Source of the DNA: Promethearchaeota archaeon
GTDB lineage: Archaea; Asgardarchaeota; Lokiarchaeia; Sigynarchaeales; SOKP01
Assembly: GCA_019894735.1 (NCBI GenBank)
Contig: JAGXOB010000019.1
Coordinates: 1-29,212 of the forward strand
Length of the DNA stretch: 29,212 nt
Direction: 5' to 3'
The stretch's first letter is position 1. Each line of letters begins with the position of its first letter. Below are positions 1 through 7,470 of this stretch, piece after piece. A program made the translations under genes and the position numbers. The notes under the pieces are model-generated. The model searched no databases. It saw only the letters and a program-made list of their open reading frames with translations, and was not told where the DNA came from.

Positions 1-19
1 TAATAGAGTAGAGCAAAAG

Positions 20-47
20 TTGATAACCCGTGCAGGGTAGTCCTCAA
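20..47 (-). promoter_or_regulatory. Candidate 3'-UTR hairpin (possible archaeal SECIS)
   Basis: About 50 nt past the stop codon of the UxxU gene, the minus-strand RNA can fold as a 4-bp UUGA/UCAA stem, an asymmetric internal loop (five nt on the 5' side, two on the 3' side), a 4-bp ACCC/GGGU stem and a 5-nt apical loop. It is the only GC-containing structured element in this AT-rich flank. An asymmetric internal loop below a short GC-rich stem is the general architecture of archaeal SECIS elements, which sit in 3'-UTRs. I do not see an exact match to the methanogen GAA/A core, so the assignment rests on position and shape. Confidence 0.35.
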
Positions 48-94
48 GCGTCTATAATTTATACGTTTGAATCATTCAATTTTTATTTTGGTAA

Positions 95-601
95 TTAATT
101 CTGTAAATGAGTATCAATCGCTTTAAGAATGTCTTGAATTTCAGGTCTATCGGTTTTAGTACCGATATAACGCCATACGATTTTGCCATTTTTATCTATT
201 AGGTAAGTTGAAGGGATTGCGAGCTCGTTTTTAATCATTTCGTAATCTATTGGTATTCCAAAGACGTTATATTCTTTTGAAATTTCTGCTTGTTCATCTG
301 CTACAATAGAAAACTTATAGTTTTCCTTATCGGCAAGCCTTTTTAAAGGTCTTCCTCTATCCGTTGCGATAGAAACAAAACTTACATCTCTCATTTCAAT
401 TTCAGAAATATTACTGTTTAATTTAGAAAGTTGTTCCTTTCAATAGTGTCACCAAGCACCTCTGAAGAAATCGATTAACAATCCGCGATTCTCTTGAAGG
501 ATTTTTGTTAAATTGATGCTATTTCCATAAATATCAGTTGTATCAATCATTGGTGCCTTGCTTCCTATCTGTAACCCTTTTTCAGAATTTAAAGCCGTCA
601 T
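95..601 (-). CDS. Peroxiredoxin/thioredoxin-like selenoprotein with UxxU (two in-frame UGA)
   Basis: Reading the minus strand from ATG at 601 gives one continuous 168-residue AhpC/TSA-like thioredoxin-fold protein if two in-frame TGA codons (449-451 and 440-442, residues 51 and 54) are decoded. They fall in FFRGAW-U-HY-U-KEQL, exactly where homologues have the catalytic motif FxRGxWCPYCR. Before the motif is a normal N-terminus (IGSKAPMIDTTDIYGNSINL). After it are typical fold elements, including FGIP and the segment IPSTYLIDKNGKIVWRYIG. Other genes here (kce, hisH, hisAF) stop at TGA, so the code is not globally changed. Bacterial SECIS elements lie just after the UGA, and here that stretch is AT-rich with no GC stem, so an archaeal 3'-UTR SECIS is expected. 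The likely role is thiol/selenol peroxide reduction or disulfide exchange in the cytosol. A doubly mutated pseudogene is the alternative, but two stops only at the two Cys positions argues against it. Confidence 0.85.
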
Positions 602-696
602 TATATTGTAGAGAAAAATGCTTAGAATATAAAAAAAATTCTATTGAATTATAAAACTATCCCACTATTAAGAAAAAAACTAGAGGCAAATATTTA

Positions 697-704
697 TTTA
701 TATA
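697..704 (+). promoter_or_regulatory. TATA-like promoter element upstream of the coiled-coil gene
   Basis: TTTATATA lies about 44 nt upstream of the ATG at 748, preceded by the purine-rich stretch AGAGGCAAA that could serve as a BRE. This would place transcription start near 727. The 602-747 interval is a divergent intergenic region. On the opposite strand another A/T element (about 627-635) lies ~25 nt from the selenoprotein ATG, which would suit a nearly leaderless transcript. Confidence 0.35.
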
Positions 705-747
705 GCTCATTTTAAGATTTAATATAGACAATTGATGTGATTAAAAA

Positions 748-2328
748 ATGGTAGATAAGATTATTCCCTTTCTAATTAATATAGGGGACGTAATTCCAGC
801 TCGCTCAAAGGCTACAATGTTAGATGAGATGGCGATGGCCCTAAACGAGTGCATAAATATTTATGGAAAGACTATAAAGAAACTCGGCAAAATTAACAGA
901 ATTTCTATGTGCTTTTGGCCCGTACGTTTAGTTCCTTTAAATGAAACTCGTGCCTGCGTTTGTAGTTATTTGTTAAATAAACAAGAGAAATTAAATGTAG
1001 GGAAATTCTCACAAACACCTCCCAATCCAGATAATGTTATCCAAGGGGCTGATCCCATATCCTTTTTAGATTCTTTAGCTTCCTATAATACCACATACCT
1101 AAAAAAACCTAAAAATTATAAAAGAGGTACAGTCATTCAAGAAGCTCTTTTTAGTGCAAGTGAAGTTGAATATTTTAAAAACTTTTTCATGAATCAATAT
1201 GCTATTGGTTCATTCAATGAACCCTATTTTCTTTTAGAAGGAGGACCTATTCCAAAAAGTATTAATCAAGCGAAAATAGTCCCGGAAGTGTTTGAATTTA
1301 TCTCTCAAAGAGATCTTGGTATATTAGATAATTACGGACAGATGATAATAAAACTGTGCGATAGATTTATTCAAAGGGGCTCTCAAGAAACTGACAAATT
1401 GAGAACTAAGAAGGTAGATACCAGCGAAGAGGAAAAACAATTAGCTCAAATAACAAAAGAGTTAGAGGAGGAGAAAAGGAGAAAAATAGAAGAAACTCCC
1501 GAAGAATTAGTCAAAAGTGGCAAATATAATCTTAGTGATAAAACGGGTGATCTCTATAATAACCTTAGTGCTACAAAAAACTCAGTTGATAGATTAAAAA
1601 ATGCGGTTAACAAGAACGATCTTTTTGAAGCGGAAGCATCTTTAAACGATGTGAATATTAAATACAAGGATTTAGGGAATACAATTGGCAGGATCCAAAC
1701 TGAACTAACTCAAGTAAGAAAGAATGTGCAACGAGAACTAAGTGATGTAGATAAAACAAAACAACAGAAAATAAGAGAACTCGAAAGGAAAAAGTCTGAA
1801 GTTGAAAGTAAAATTCAAGCAAAACATAGCGATATTAGCAACGATCTTTCTTCAGCTGAGGATACAGTTGCAAGAATCAAGCAAGAAAAACAATCTTGCC
1901 TTGATAACATCGAGAGTATTAAAGACGTGGAGATGACCAACGTGCAAAACTTCTTTAAAACTTATTCTCTTGAGATCAAAACTAAGGATGTTATTGTAGG
2001 GGTTCCTATGTTCATTTTCTATTTCGTAGATCCAAACACTCGTAGAACAATTGAAAGAGCTCCTGTTTTCCCGATTCTAATTGAAGGTGGAAAAATCCAT
2101 AGAACAAAAGTAACTGATTCTTTTAGAACTAAGTTAAGGGATCTGATGAATAAAGACAATGCCATGATCAACTTAGTAGAGAAAGGGGGAGAAACGGGCA
2201 ATTTAATGGATATCAAAAACTTGGACACTAAACTTGAAGAAGCGATCAATGACTTGCGTATTAGGAAAGTTCTAGGCAAAAAAGAAGCCGAAAGAGATAA
2301 AGAGATAATTTACAATTTAGTGTGGTAA
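748..2328 (+). CDS. Unrecognised coiled-coil protein (526 aa)
   Basis: I do not recognise this family. The protein has three visible parts. A folded N-terminal region (about 1-210) starts MVDKIIPFLINIGD and has mixed hydrophobic/charged segments and Cys at 34, 55, 70 and 72. A long charged helical region (about 215-405), rich in Lys/Glu with heptad-like spacing, begins with a Glu/Lys-rich stretch and almost certainly forms coiled coil. A smaller C-terminal domain (about 408-526) contains the hydrophobic strand VIVGVPMFIFYFVDP and ends in a basic/acidic helix. There is no signal peptide or clear membrane segment, so it is probably cytosolic and oligomeric. It is monocistronic, between a divergent selenoprotein gene and a convergent sialidase gene. 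The ATG at 748 has a plausible TATA element upstream and a weak GTGAT ribosome-binding sequence. Confidence 0.8.
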   Translation: MVDKIIPFLINIGDVIPARSKATMLDEMAMALNECINIYGKTIKKLGKINRISMCFWPVRLVPLNETRACVCSYLLNKQEKLNVGKFSQTPPNPDNVIQGADPISFLDSLASYNTTYLKKPKNYKRGTVIQEALFSASEVEYFKNFFMNQYAIGSFNEPYFLLEGGPIPKSINQAKIVPEVFEFISQRDLGILDNYGQMIIKLCDRFIQRGSQETDKLRTKKVDTSEEEKQLAQITKELEEEKRRKIEETPEELVKSGKYNLSDKTGDLYNNLSATKNSVDRLKNAVNKNDLFEAEASLNDVNIKYKDLGNTIGRIQTELTQVRKNVQRELSDVDKTKQQKIRELERKKSEVESKIQAKHSDISNDLSSAEDTVARIKQEKQSCLDNIESIKDVEMTNVQNFFKTYSLEIKTKDVIVGVPMFIFYFVDPNTRRTIERAPVFPILIEGGKIHRTKVTDSFRTKLRDLMNKDNAMINLVEKGGETGNLMDIKNLDTKLEEAINDLRIRKVLGKKEAERDKEIIYNLVW

Positions 2329-2358
2329 GATAAATAACAAATTTTCTATGTTTTCTAA

Positions 2359-2366
2359 TTTTTTTT
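2359..2366 (+). terminator. T-tract terminator after the coiled-coil gene
   Basis: A run of eight T lies 31 nt after the stop codon at 2328, in the 40-nt gap between convergent genes. Archaeal RNA polymerase terminates intrinsically at T-rich tracts without a hairpin, and none is seen here. Confidence 0.4.
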
Positions 2367-2368
2367 AA

Positions 2369-3433
2369 TCAATTAAATATTTTTAAAGTAGAAAAAACGA
2401 TAAACTCATACGGGTTATCTTTTCCTCGTTCATATAATATGCAAACATCGCCTTTTTGATTATAAGTTAAATCTGAATATGCAGAGGGTCCTTCATATAA
2501 CAAGATTGACTTTTCCCAGGTTTTCGCTCCATTATAGCTTACTCTAATAGTCATATGGTCCCGAGTTTTACTCGCTGGATTTGAAAATAGAACAATGTCT
2601 TCATTTTCATACCCCCTATAATCATATCTTAAGATTGATGCTTGGCATACTGGTTCAATTAGCTCAAGATCATCAATAAATTCTTCAAAATCATCTCCAT
2701 GATTTTTGGAGTATGCTACTACTCGGCAATGTTTCTTACGATAACTACGCATGTTCCAATAAATATCTCCATTTTTCAATTCGCAAACCTCGCATTCATC
2801 AAAACGAGCGTCAGAAACTACACCCATTTTCCAATTCTTTCCGTGATCATCGCTAATAACCAACATAGAAAAATAACCACGACTCCTCTCAAATAAATGA
2901 TAGTCACAAGGGATAATTAAACGTCCGTTCCTTAATTGAATTCCATGTCCGGGTCCTGATGCCATATGGGTCCAAAACTTAAAATCTTCACCAAATAATT
3001 CTTCTGTTATATTCCTTGGTTTGCTCCATGAGTCACCAAAATCATTGCTATAAACTAACCACATTGAAGAATTATCCAAGGTATAAGATAACCAAAGTCT
3101 TTGAGTTGTTTTATCATATACAGGACAAGGATTGCCACATGTTATTTCTTCATAATCAGAAATAGCTTCAAATTCCTTTGAAGTGGGATTCTTTAACATA
3201 AGTTTTTTTTGAAAATGAAGCAAAATAACTGGAGGGCCCCAATTTAGTCCACCGTCAGTACTCTTGCGCATAACTAATTGAATATCTCCATGATCTTCTT
3301 GGTTGTTCTTTCTTCCTTCAACAATAGCAATCAAAATATTATTTGGAAGTGATATGAGTGAAGGAATTCGAAAGGTGTGATAATTTAATTGACCACATTT
3401 AAATAAAACTTGAGAAGATATTTCCATTATCAT
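2369..3433 (-). CDS. Exo-alpha-sialidase-like protein (GH33/BNR fold), cytosolic
   Basis: A six-bladed beta-propeller sialidase of the GH33/BNR type, 354 aa. It opens with the diagnostic FRIP motif (21-24, Arg22) and an EGR/HGD segment carrying Asp50. Asp-box repeats SxDxGxxW follow at STDGGLNW (58-65), SNDFGDSW (129-136) and SDDHGKNW (194-201), with degenerate copies near 242 and 299. Residues fitting the catalytic site are all present: Glu217 in VCELKNGD, Arg229 in NMRS, Arg297 in TIRVSYNG and Tyr319 in AYSDL. Family enzymes cleave terminal sialic acids from glycoconjugates. There is no signal peptide, so it would act in the cytosol or on imported sugars, and the true substrate may be another nonulosonic acid such as a pseudaminic/legionaminic-type sugar (inference). 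The start may be ATG 3433 or ATG 3427. Confidence 0.85.
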   Translation of the reverse strand: MIMEISSQVLFKCGQLNYHTFRIPSLISLPNNILIAIVEGRKNNQEDHGDIQLVMRKSTDGGLNWGPPVILLHFQKKLMLKNPTSKEFEAISDYEEITCGNPCPVYDKTTQRLWLSYTLDNSSMWLVYSNDFGDSWSKPRNITEELFGEDFKFWTHMASGPGHGIQLRNGRLIIPCDYHLFERSRGYFSMLVISDDHGKNWKMGVVSDARFDECEVCELKNGDIYWNMRSYRKKHCRVVAYSKNHGDDFEEFIDDLELIEPVCQASILRYDYRGYENEDIVLFSNPASKTRDHMTIRVSYNGAKTWEKSILLYEGPSAYSDLTYNQKGDVCILYERGKDNPYEFIVFSTLKIFN

Positions 3434-3578
3434 CTCTCTTTTATTGAGGTTTATTTTAAAATTTAGATTATTTTGATATTAAATTCGCGAATTAATTTAA
3501 GAATTGATTTTTTCAGATATTTGTTTTCTGAAAATGAACAAGACAGTTATATAAAATAAAAAAGAGAATGTTTTCAGT

Positions 3579-3758
3579 TCAAGCTTCTACATAACTCATC
3601 TTTTGACCGCAACAATCAGGAATCTCTTGATAACCACACTCTTCTGATTTGCAACAACATAGCATATAATTATCCTTTACCATCATAGATTGTTCACAGC
3701 ACACCGACACTTCTGTTTCAATTCCGCAAATATCACATCTTAATTTAGCTATTATCAT
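3579..3758 (-). CDS. Cys-rich zinc-ribbon mini-protein (59 aa)
   Basis: A very small protein with ten cysteines, including CDIC near the N-terminus, paired Cys-Cys motifs, a CCCKSEEC stretch and a C-terminal CCGQKM. The pattern suggests one or two metal sites (zinc or iron-sulfur). The terminal CCGxxM recalls small archaeal rubredoxin/desulfoferrodoxin-like or zinc-ribbon proteins, but I cannot assign a family. I chose ATG 3758 over the in-frame TTG at 3767 because GGAG sits just upstream of the ATG. It ends in TGA. Reading through the TGA adds no plausible protein, so it is taken as a real stop. Role unknown; it may bind metal or regulate. Confidence 0.6.
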   Translation of the reverse strand: MIIAKLRCDICGIETEVSVCCEQSMMVKDNYMLCCCKSEECGYQEIPDCCGQKMSYVEA

Positions 3759-3875
3759 CAACTCCAATTTTAAAATTTCTTATTTTTAAAATGATACTTA
3801 GAAAAGAAAAAAGCTTGTTTTATGTAATATAAAGATCCATCTTGTCTCTTTTTTAAAAAAAAGGTTTTCTTCTAG

Positions 3876-3892
3876 AATAATTGGGAATTATT
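3876..3892. repeat. 17-bp inverted repeat (7-3-7) upstream of kat
   Basis: AATAATTGGGAATTATT is a perfect 7-bp inverted repeat with a GGG spacer, about 92 nt upstream of the GTG start at 3984. Its 7-3-7 geometry matches the repeat upstream of kamB (22965-22981), though the sequences differ. It could be a regulator-binding site or a small hairpin. Confidence 0.35.
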
Positions 3893-3983
3893 AGAACGAT
3901 GTCAACTTATGAATTTCATTTAAAAATTTTCAATAATTATGATTCTTATATATTTACAACTCAGAAATAAATGGAGAATTAAT

Positions 3984-5228
3984 GTGGTAAACAAATTAAA
4001 TTTAGGCAACACCAATAGGTTATATCAAGAAGCTTTGGATTTAATCCCTGGAGCTATTTTAGGAATTAGACGTCCATATAACTTTGTCGAAGGCGAGTAC
4101 CCTATCTTTTTTGAGACTGCTAAGGGAGGGAAAGTAATAGATGTTGATGGAAATGAATATTTAGATATGCTCTGCGCCTATGGACCTATAATTATAGGGC
4201 ATAGGGAAGTGGAAATCGATAACGCTGTCATCGAACAAATAAAAAATAAGGGATTCTGTATGTCCCTAACCCAACAAATACAAAACAAGTTAGCTAAAAA
4301 GTTAAGAGAACTAATACCGTGCTGTGAAAAGATGGTTTTTGTAAAAACAGGTTCTGATGCTACAACGGTTGGTATTCGTGTTGCCCGTGGTTATACAAAA
4401 CGCTTGAAAGTTTTAAGATGTGGATACCATGGTTGGCATGATTGGTGCGTCGAAGGAAAAGGTGGAATTCCTGAAAAACTCTACGAGGATGTCCACGAGT
4501 TTAAATATAATGACCTTGAACAAGTTACTAAAATGATGAATGATTTTGGTAACGATGTAGCAGCCATAATTCTTACTCCTATTAACCATCCAGGTGGTCA
4601 CGAAGTAGAGATGCCAAAACCAGGATTTTTAGAAGGAATCCGTGAATTAGCAGATAAATACGGCTCTGTTTTAATATTTGATGAAATTCGCACTGGTTTT
4701 AGAGTTAATCTTGGAGGTGCTCAAAAAGAATTAGGTGTAACTCCCGATCTCGGAGCTTTCGGCAAAGCTATGGCTAACGGGTATCCTGTAAGCTTTCTAG
4801 GAGGTAAAAAGGAGATAATGGATGTTCTAATTGAAGAAGTATTTCTAAGTTCGACTTTCTTTCCAAATAGTTTACCGCAAGTAGCCGCACTTAAAACTAT
4901 AGAAATCATGGAACGGGATAATGTGTTAGGAAATATTCGCCAAAAAGGTGACAGATTTGCTAAAAATATAACTGAGATCATTGAAGAAAGCAATGTTCCA
5001 TGTACATTTTCAGGTGGACCATGGATGCCCTATATAACTTTCGATCCTGACCCAAACCAGTTATATCGGAAACTAAGGGAAGAGTTTTATAGGCAATTGA
5101 TTCGACGCAATATTTTCCTTCAACCTTACCATCACGGTTATATCTGTTATAGGCATACTGAAGAGGATTTAGATAACGCAGCAAATAAAATAGAAGAATC
5201 ACTAAAAGAATGCAGAAAGTTAATGTAA
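3984..5228 (+). CDS. kat: Class III aminotransferase, probable 3-aminobutyryl-CoA aminotransferase
   Basis: A fold-type I PLP aminotransferase of class III, close to glutamate-1-semialdehyde aminomutase in pattern. Numbering from GTG 3984, the PLP-lysine is Lys261 in GAFGKAMANGYP and the pyridine-binding Asp is Asp233 in LIFDEIRTGFR. The phosphate-binding region is KTGSDATTVGIRVAR, and GYHGWHDW is typical of the family. GTG 3984 is preferred over ATG 3939 because GGAG lies 7 nt upstream and the homologous part begins there. The gene sits 51 nt before kce. In Candidatus Cloacamonas acidaminovorans a class III enzyme, Kat, converts 3-aminobutyryl-CoA to acetoacetyl-CoA and replaces the ammonia-lyase Kal. 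The same place in the pathway makes that role likely here. The family assignment is firm; the substrate is inferred from context. A heme-pathway GSA aminomutase is less likely because no tetrapyrrole genes adjoin. Confidence 0.75.
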   Translation: MVNKLNLGNTNRLYQEALDLIPGAILGIRRPYNFVEGEYPIFFETAKGGKVIDVDGNEYLDMLCAYGPIIIGHREVEIDNAVIEQIKNKGFCMSLTQQIQNKLAKKLRELIPCCEKMVFVKTGSDATTVGIRVARGYTKRLKVLRCGYHGWHDWCVEGKGGIPEKLYEDVHEFKYNDLEQVTKMMNDFGNDVAAIILTPINHPGGHEVEMPKPGFLEGIRELADKYGSVLIFDEIRTGFRVNLGGAQKELGVTPDLGAFGKAMANGYPVSFLGGKKEIMDVLIEEVFLSSTFFPNSLPQVAALKTIEIMERDNVLGNIRQKGDRFAKNITEIIEESNVPCTFSGGPWMPYITFDPDPNQLYRKLREEFYRQLIRRNIFLQPYHHGYICYRHTEEDLDNAANKIEESLKECRKLM

Positions 5229-5279
5229 ACCTTTCTGTTTGAATTGAAATTAATGAATAAGAAGTAACTTTATCAAATT

Positions 5280-6104
5280 ATGGATAAATTAATAATAACA
5301 GCCGCGATTTGTGGCGCTGAAGTAACAAAAGAACACAATCCGAACGTACCTTATACTGTTAGAGAAATAGGAATCGAAGCAGAGAAAGCATTCTTAGCTG
5401 GTGCGAGTATTATTCATCTCCATGTAAGAGAAGACGACGGTACACCTACTCAAGATCTGAAGCGGTTTCAAGCGTGTTTTGACGAAATTAAAAGAAGATG
5501 CCCCGATGTCATCATACAGCCCTCGACGGGAGGAGCCATAGGTATGAGTAATGAAGAGCGATTAAAACCCATTTTTATGAATCCTCACCCCGAGATGGCA
5601 ACTCTTGATTGCGGAACGATGAATTTTGGAGGGGAAGAAATTTTCGTCAACTCCGAAAACACCATCATAAATTTTGTAAAGGAAATGAATAAGCTCGGAA
5701 TTAAACCAGAACTTGAATGTTTTGATAAAGGAATGATTGACATGGCACTAAGACTTAATAAGAAAGGATTTATTAAAGAACCAATGCATTTTAACTTTGT
5801 ACTGGGGGTAAACGGTGGAATTACTGCAACTTCACGGGACTTACTCTTTATGGTAAATAGTATACCAAATGATTCAACATTTACGGTTTGTGCTATTGGA
5901 AAACATGAGTTTCCAATGGTTACAATGTCAATCGTTCTAGGAGGGCATGCACGAGTAGGATTTGAAGATAATATTTCTCTTTCGAAGGGAGTTCTAGCTA
6001 AATCTAACAGTGAACTAGTGGAGAAAGTGGTTAGGATTTCAAAAGAGTTAGGTAGAGATATTGCTTCCCCTTATGAAGCAAGAATCATGTTAGGTTTAAA
6101 GTGA
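5280..6104 (+). CDS. kce: 3-keto-5-aminohexanoate cleavage enzyme (BKACE/DUF849)
   Basis: A TIM-barrel zinc enzyme of the beta-keto acid cleavage (BKACE, DUF849) family, 274 aa, full length. Kce condenses 3-keto-5-aminohexanoate with acetyl-CoA to give acetoacetate and 3-aminobutyryl-CoA. Residues matching the characterised enzyme are visible: Glu14 in ICGAEVTK, the zinc ligands His46 and His48 in IIHLHVRE, Ser82 in QPSTGG, and the C-terminal Arg225/Glu229/Asp230 group in ARVGFEDN. Glu14 at the amine-binding position supports an amino-substituted substrate. It follows kat directly, and kdd, kamA and kamDE are elsewhere in the window, so the lysine-fermentation role is well supported. It ends TGA-TAA, showing that TGA is a genuine stop here. 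No strong ribosome-binding site is seen. Confidence 0.9.
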   Translation: MDKLIITAAICGAEVTKEHNPNVPYTVREIGIEAEKAFLAGASIIHLHVREDDGTPTQDLKRFQACFDEIKRRCPDVIIQPSTGGAIGMSNEERLKPIFMNPHPEMATLDCGTMNFGGEEIFVNSENTIINFVKEMNKLGIKPELECFDKGMIDMALRLNKKGFIKEPMHFNFVLGVNGGITATSRDLLFMVNSIPNDSTFTVCAIGKHEFPMVTMSIVLGGHARVGFEDNISLSKGVLAKSNSELVEKVVRISKELGRDIASPYEARIMLGLK

Positions 6105-6135
6105 TAAATAAAAAAGAAATTAGGGATTTTAAATA

Positions 6136-6843
6136 ATGTATAAAGAATTGGCTAAATATTACGACTCAATTTATCATTGGAAAGATTACAAGACGGAAGT
6201 CACTGCTATTAAAGAATTAATAGAGAAAAACAAAAAATCTGATGGAAATAATCTACTTGATGTAGGATGTGGGACAGGGATGCATGTAAAATATTTCAAA
6301 GACGATTATAGCTGTACGGGTATTGATATCAACAACGAAATGGTAGAGGTTGCAAAAAGTAAAGTTTCGGATGTGTCCTTCGAACAAGGTGATATGATAG
6401 ATTTTAGTCTAAAATCCCGTTTTGATGTAATTCTATGTTTGTTTAGCTCAATAGGCTATGTAAAAACATATTCTAACTTAGAAAAAACCATAATAAACTT
6501 CTCAAATCATTTAAAAAAGGGTGGTGTGTTAATTATTGAACCCTGGTTTACAAAATCTGTTTTCTGGGGTGGAGTGCCCGAAATGACTACTTATGATGGG
6601 GATGATGTCAAAATCGCAAGACTTAACACGACAAAAGTAGAAGGAGATTTGTCGATAATGGAAATGCATTACTTAATTGCCGAAAAGAATGAAGACATCA
6701 AGCATTTTGTCGATATACACGAATTAGGTTTATTTGAACACGACAAAACTCTTGACTTTATGGAACAAGCTAATTTTAAAGCAGATTATCTCAAAGACGG
6801 ATTGATGAAAGATAGAGGTTTGTTTATCGGAGTAAAGCTGTAG
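6136..6843 (+). CDS. Class I SAM-dependent methyltransferase
   Basis: A 235-aa Rossmann-fold methyltransferase. The N-terminus YKELAKYYDSIYHWKDY is typical of the small-molecule N-methyltransferase group (Methyltransf_25/11 type). Motif I is LLDVGCGTGMH (about 40-50), followed by the acidic SAM-binding residue in CTGIDINNEM and the QGDMIDF loop. After KKGGVLIIEPW comes a C-terminal beta region, TYDGDDVKIARLN, of the type seen in sugar- or amine-N-methyltransferases. It lies 31 nt after kce with an AGGGAT ribosome-binding sequence, so it may be co-transcribed with the lysine genes. The substrate is unknown; an amino-acid or amine intermediate is possible but unsupported. Confidence 0.85.
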   Translation: MYKELAKYYDSIYHWKDYKTEVTAIKELIEKNKKSDGNNLLDVGCGTGMHVKYFKDDYSCTGIDINNEMVEVAKSKVSDVSFEQGDMIDFSLKSRFDVILCLFSSIGYVKTYSNLEKTIINFSNHLKKGGVLIIEPWFTKSVFWGGVPEMTTYDGDDVKIARLNTTKVEGDLSIMEMHYLIAEKNEDIKHFVDIHELGLFEHDKTLDFMEQANFKADYLKDGLMKDRGLFIGVKL

Positions 6844-6921
6844 CATAATATCTTGCAAATATTTTAATTAACTTAGTCCTTCAATATAAAGATTAAATAA
6901 ATAAAGTATATTTTCTAATTC

Positions 6922-7470
6922 ATGAAAATTCTCATTACATATTTTAGTCAAACGGGTAACACTGAAAAGATAGCTGAAGCAATTCACGAAATAACATCTA
7001 AAAATCATGACTCCAATTTGAAAAGGATAAAAAAAGTTAAGATTGAAGATTTAACTGATTTCGATTTAATTTTTATAGGTTCTGCTTGCCATGACTCTGA
7101 TTTAGCTAAGCCAGTTTTAAAATTTCTTAAAAAAATCCCAGAATCTCCTAAATACGCCATTGCAGGTTTTTATACTCACTCAACTTTTTTACCAGAAGGA
7201 GATAATAGGATTAAAAAGTTATCTGAGAGATGGTCAGGAAAATGCAGTGCTACATTTGAAGCGTTGAAAGAAAAAAAGAACATCAACTTTAAGGGTTATT
7301 TCAGATGCCAAGGAATACCATCATCACCTATTGAACAATTTATTCACAAAACAATTATAAAAGATGATGAAGAATGGACAGAATTCCTTGAAGAGGTAAA
7401 AAAACACCCCGATGAAAATGATATAGAAAATGCAAAAAAATTCGCTCAAGATATTCTTAGTGAAATCTAA
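6922..7470 (+). CDS. Flavodoxin-family FMN protein
   Basis: A 182-aa single-domain flavodoxin. The FMN-phosphate loop is SQTGNTEKIAEAI (about 9-21), after the N-terminal strand MKILITYF, and the second strand/loop FDLIFIGSACHDSD matches the isoalloxazine-contacting region. Cytosolic one- or two-electron carrier. It is the last plus-strand gene of the kat-kce segment, and its stop codon abuts the stop of the convergent his operon (7470/7471). Radical-SAM enzymes such as lysine 2,3-aminomutase need a low-potential reductant, commonly flavodoxin or ferredoxin, so a role in activating KamA is plausible but inferred. FMN-dependent reductase activity is the alternative. Confidence 0.8.
   Translation: MKILITYFSQTGNTEKIAEAIHEITSKNHDSNLKRIKKVKIEDLTDFDLIFIGSACHDSDLAKPVLKFLKKIPESPKYAIAGFYTHSTFLPEGDNRIKKLSERWSGKCSATFEALKEKKNINFKGYFRCQGIPSSPIEQFIHKTIIKDDEEWTEFLEEVKKHPDENDIENAKKFAQDILSEI

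Noticed and set aside
67..79. TTGAATCATTCAA dyad near the selenoprotein stop
   Set aside because: Short, with a one-base spacer (or 5-bp arms and a 3-nt loop). It does not resemble a SECIS and may be chance.
95..394. Stand-alone 99-residue thioredoxin-like protein
   Set aside because: It is only the C-terminal part. The upstream sequence is in frame and homologous through two TGA codons at the Cys positions, so the gene starts at 601.
395..455. Bacterial-type SECIS just after the UGA codons
   Set aside because: The sequence after the second UGA is A/T-rich with no stable stem or GGUC-type apical loop; the 3' flank is the better place to look.
3579..3581. TGA ending the Cys-rich mini-protein as another Sec codon
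   Set aside because: Reading on gives no cysteine-aligned or conserved continuation, so it is treated as a normal stop.
3984..5228. Glutamate-1-semialdehyde aminomutase of heme synthesis
   Set aside because: The family resemblance is real, but the neighbour is kce and no tetrapyrrole gene is present, so Kat is the better call.
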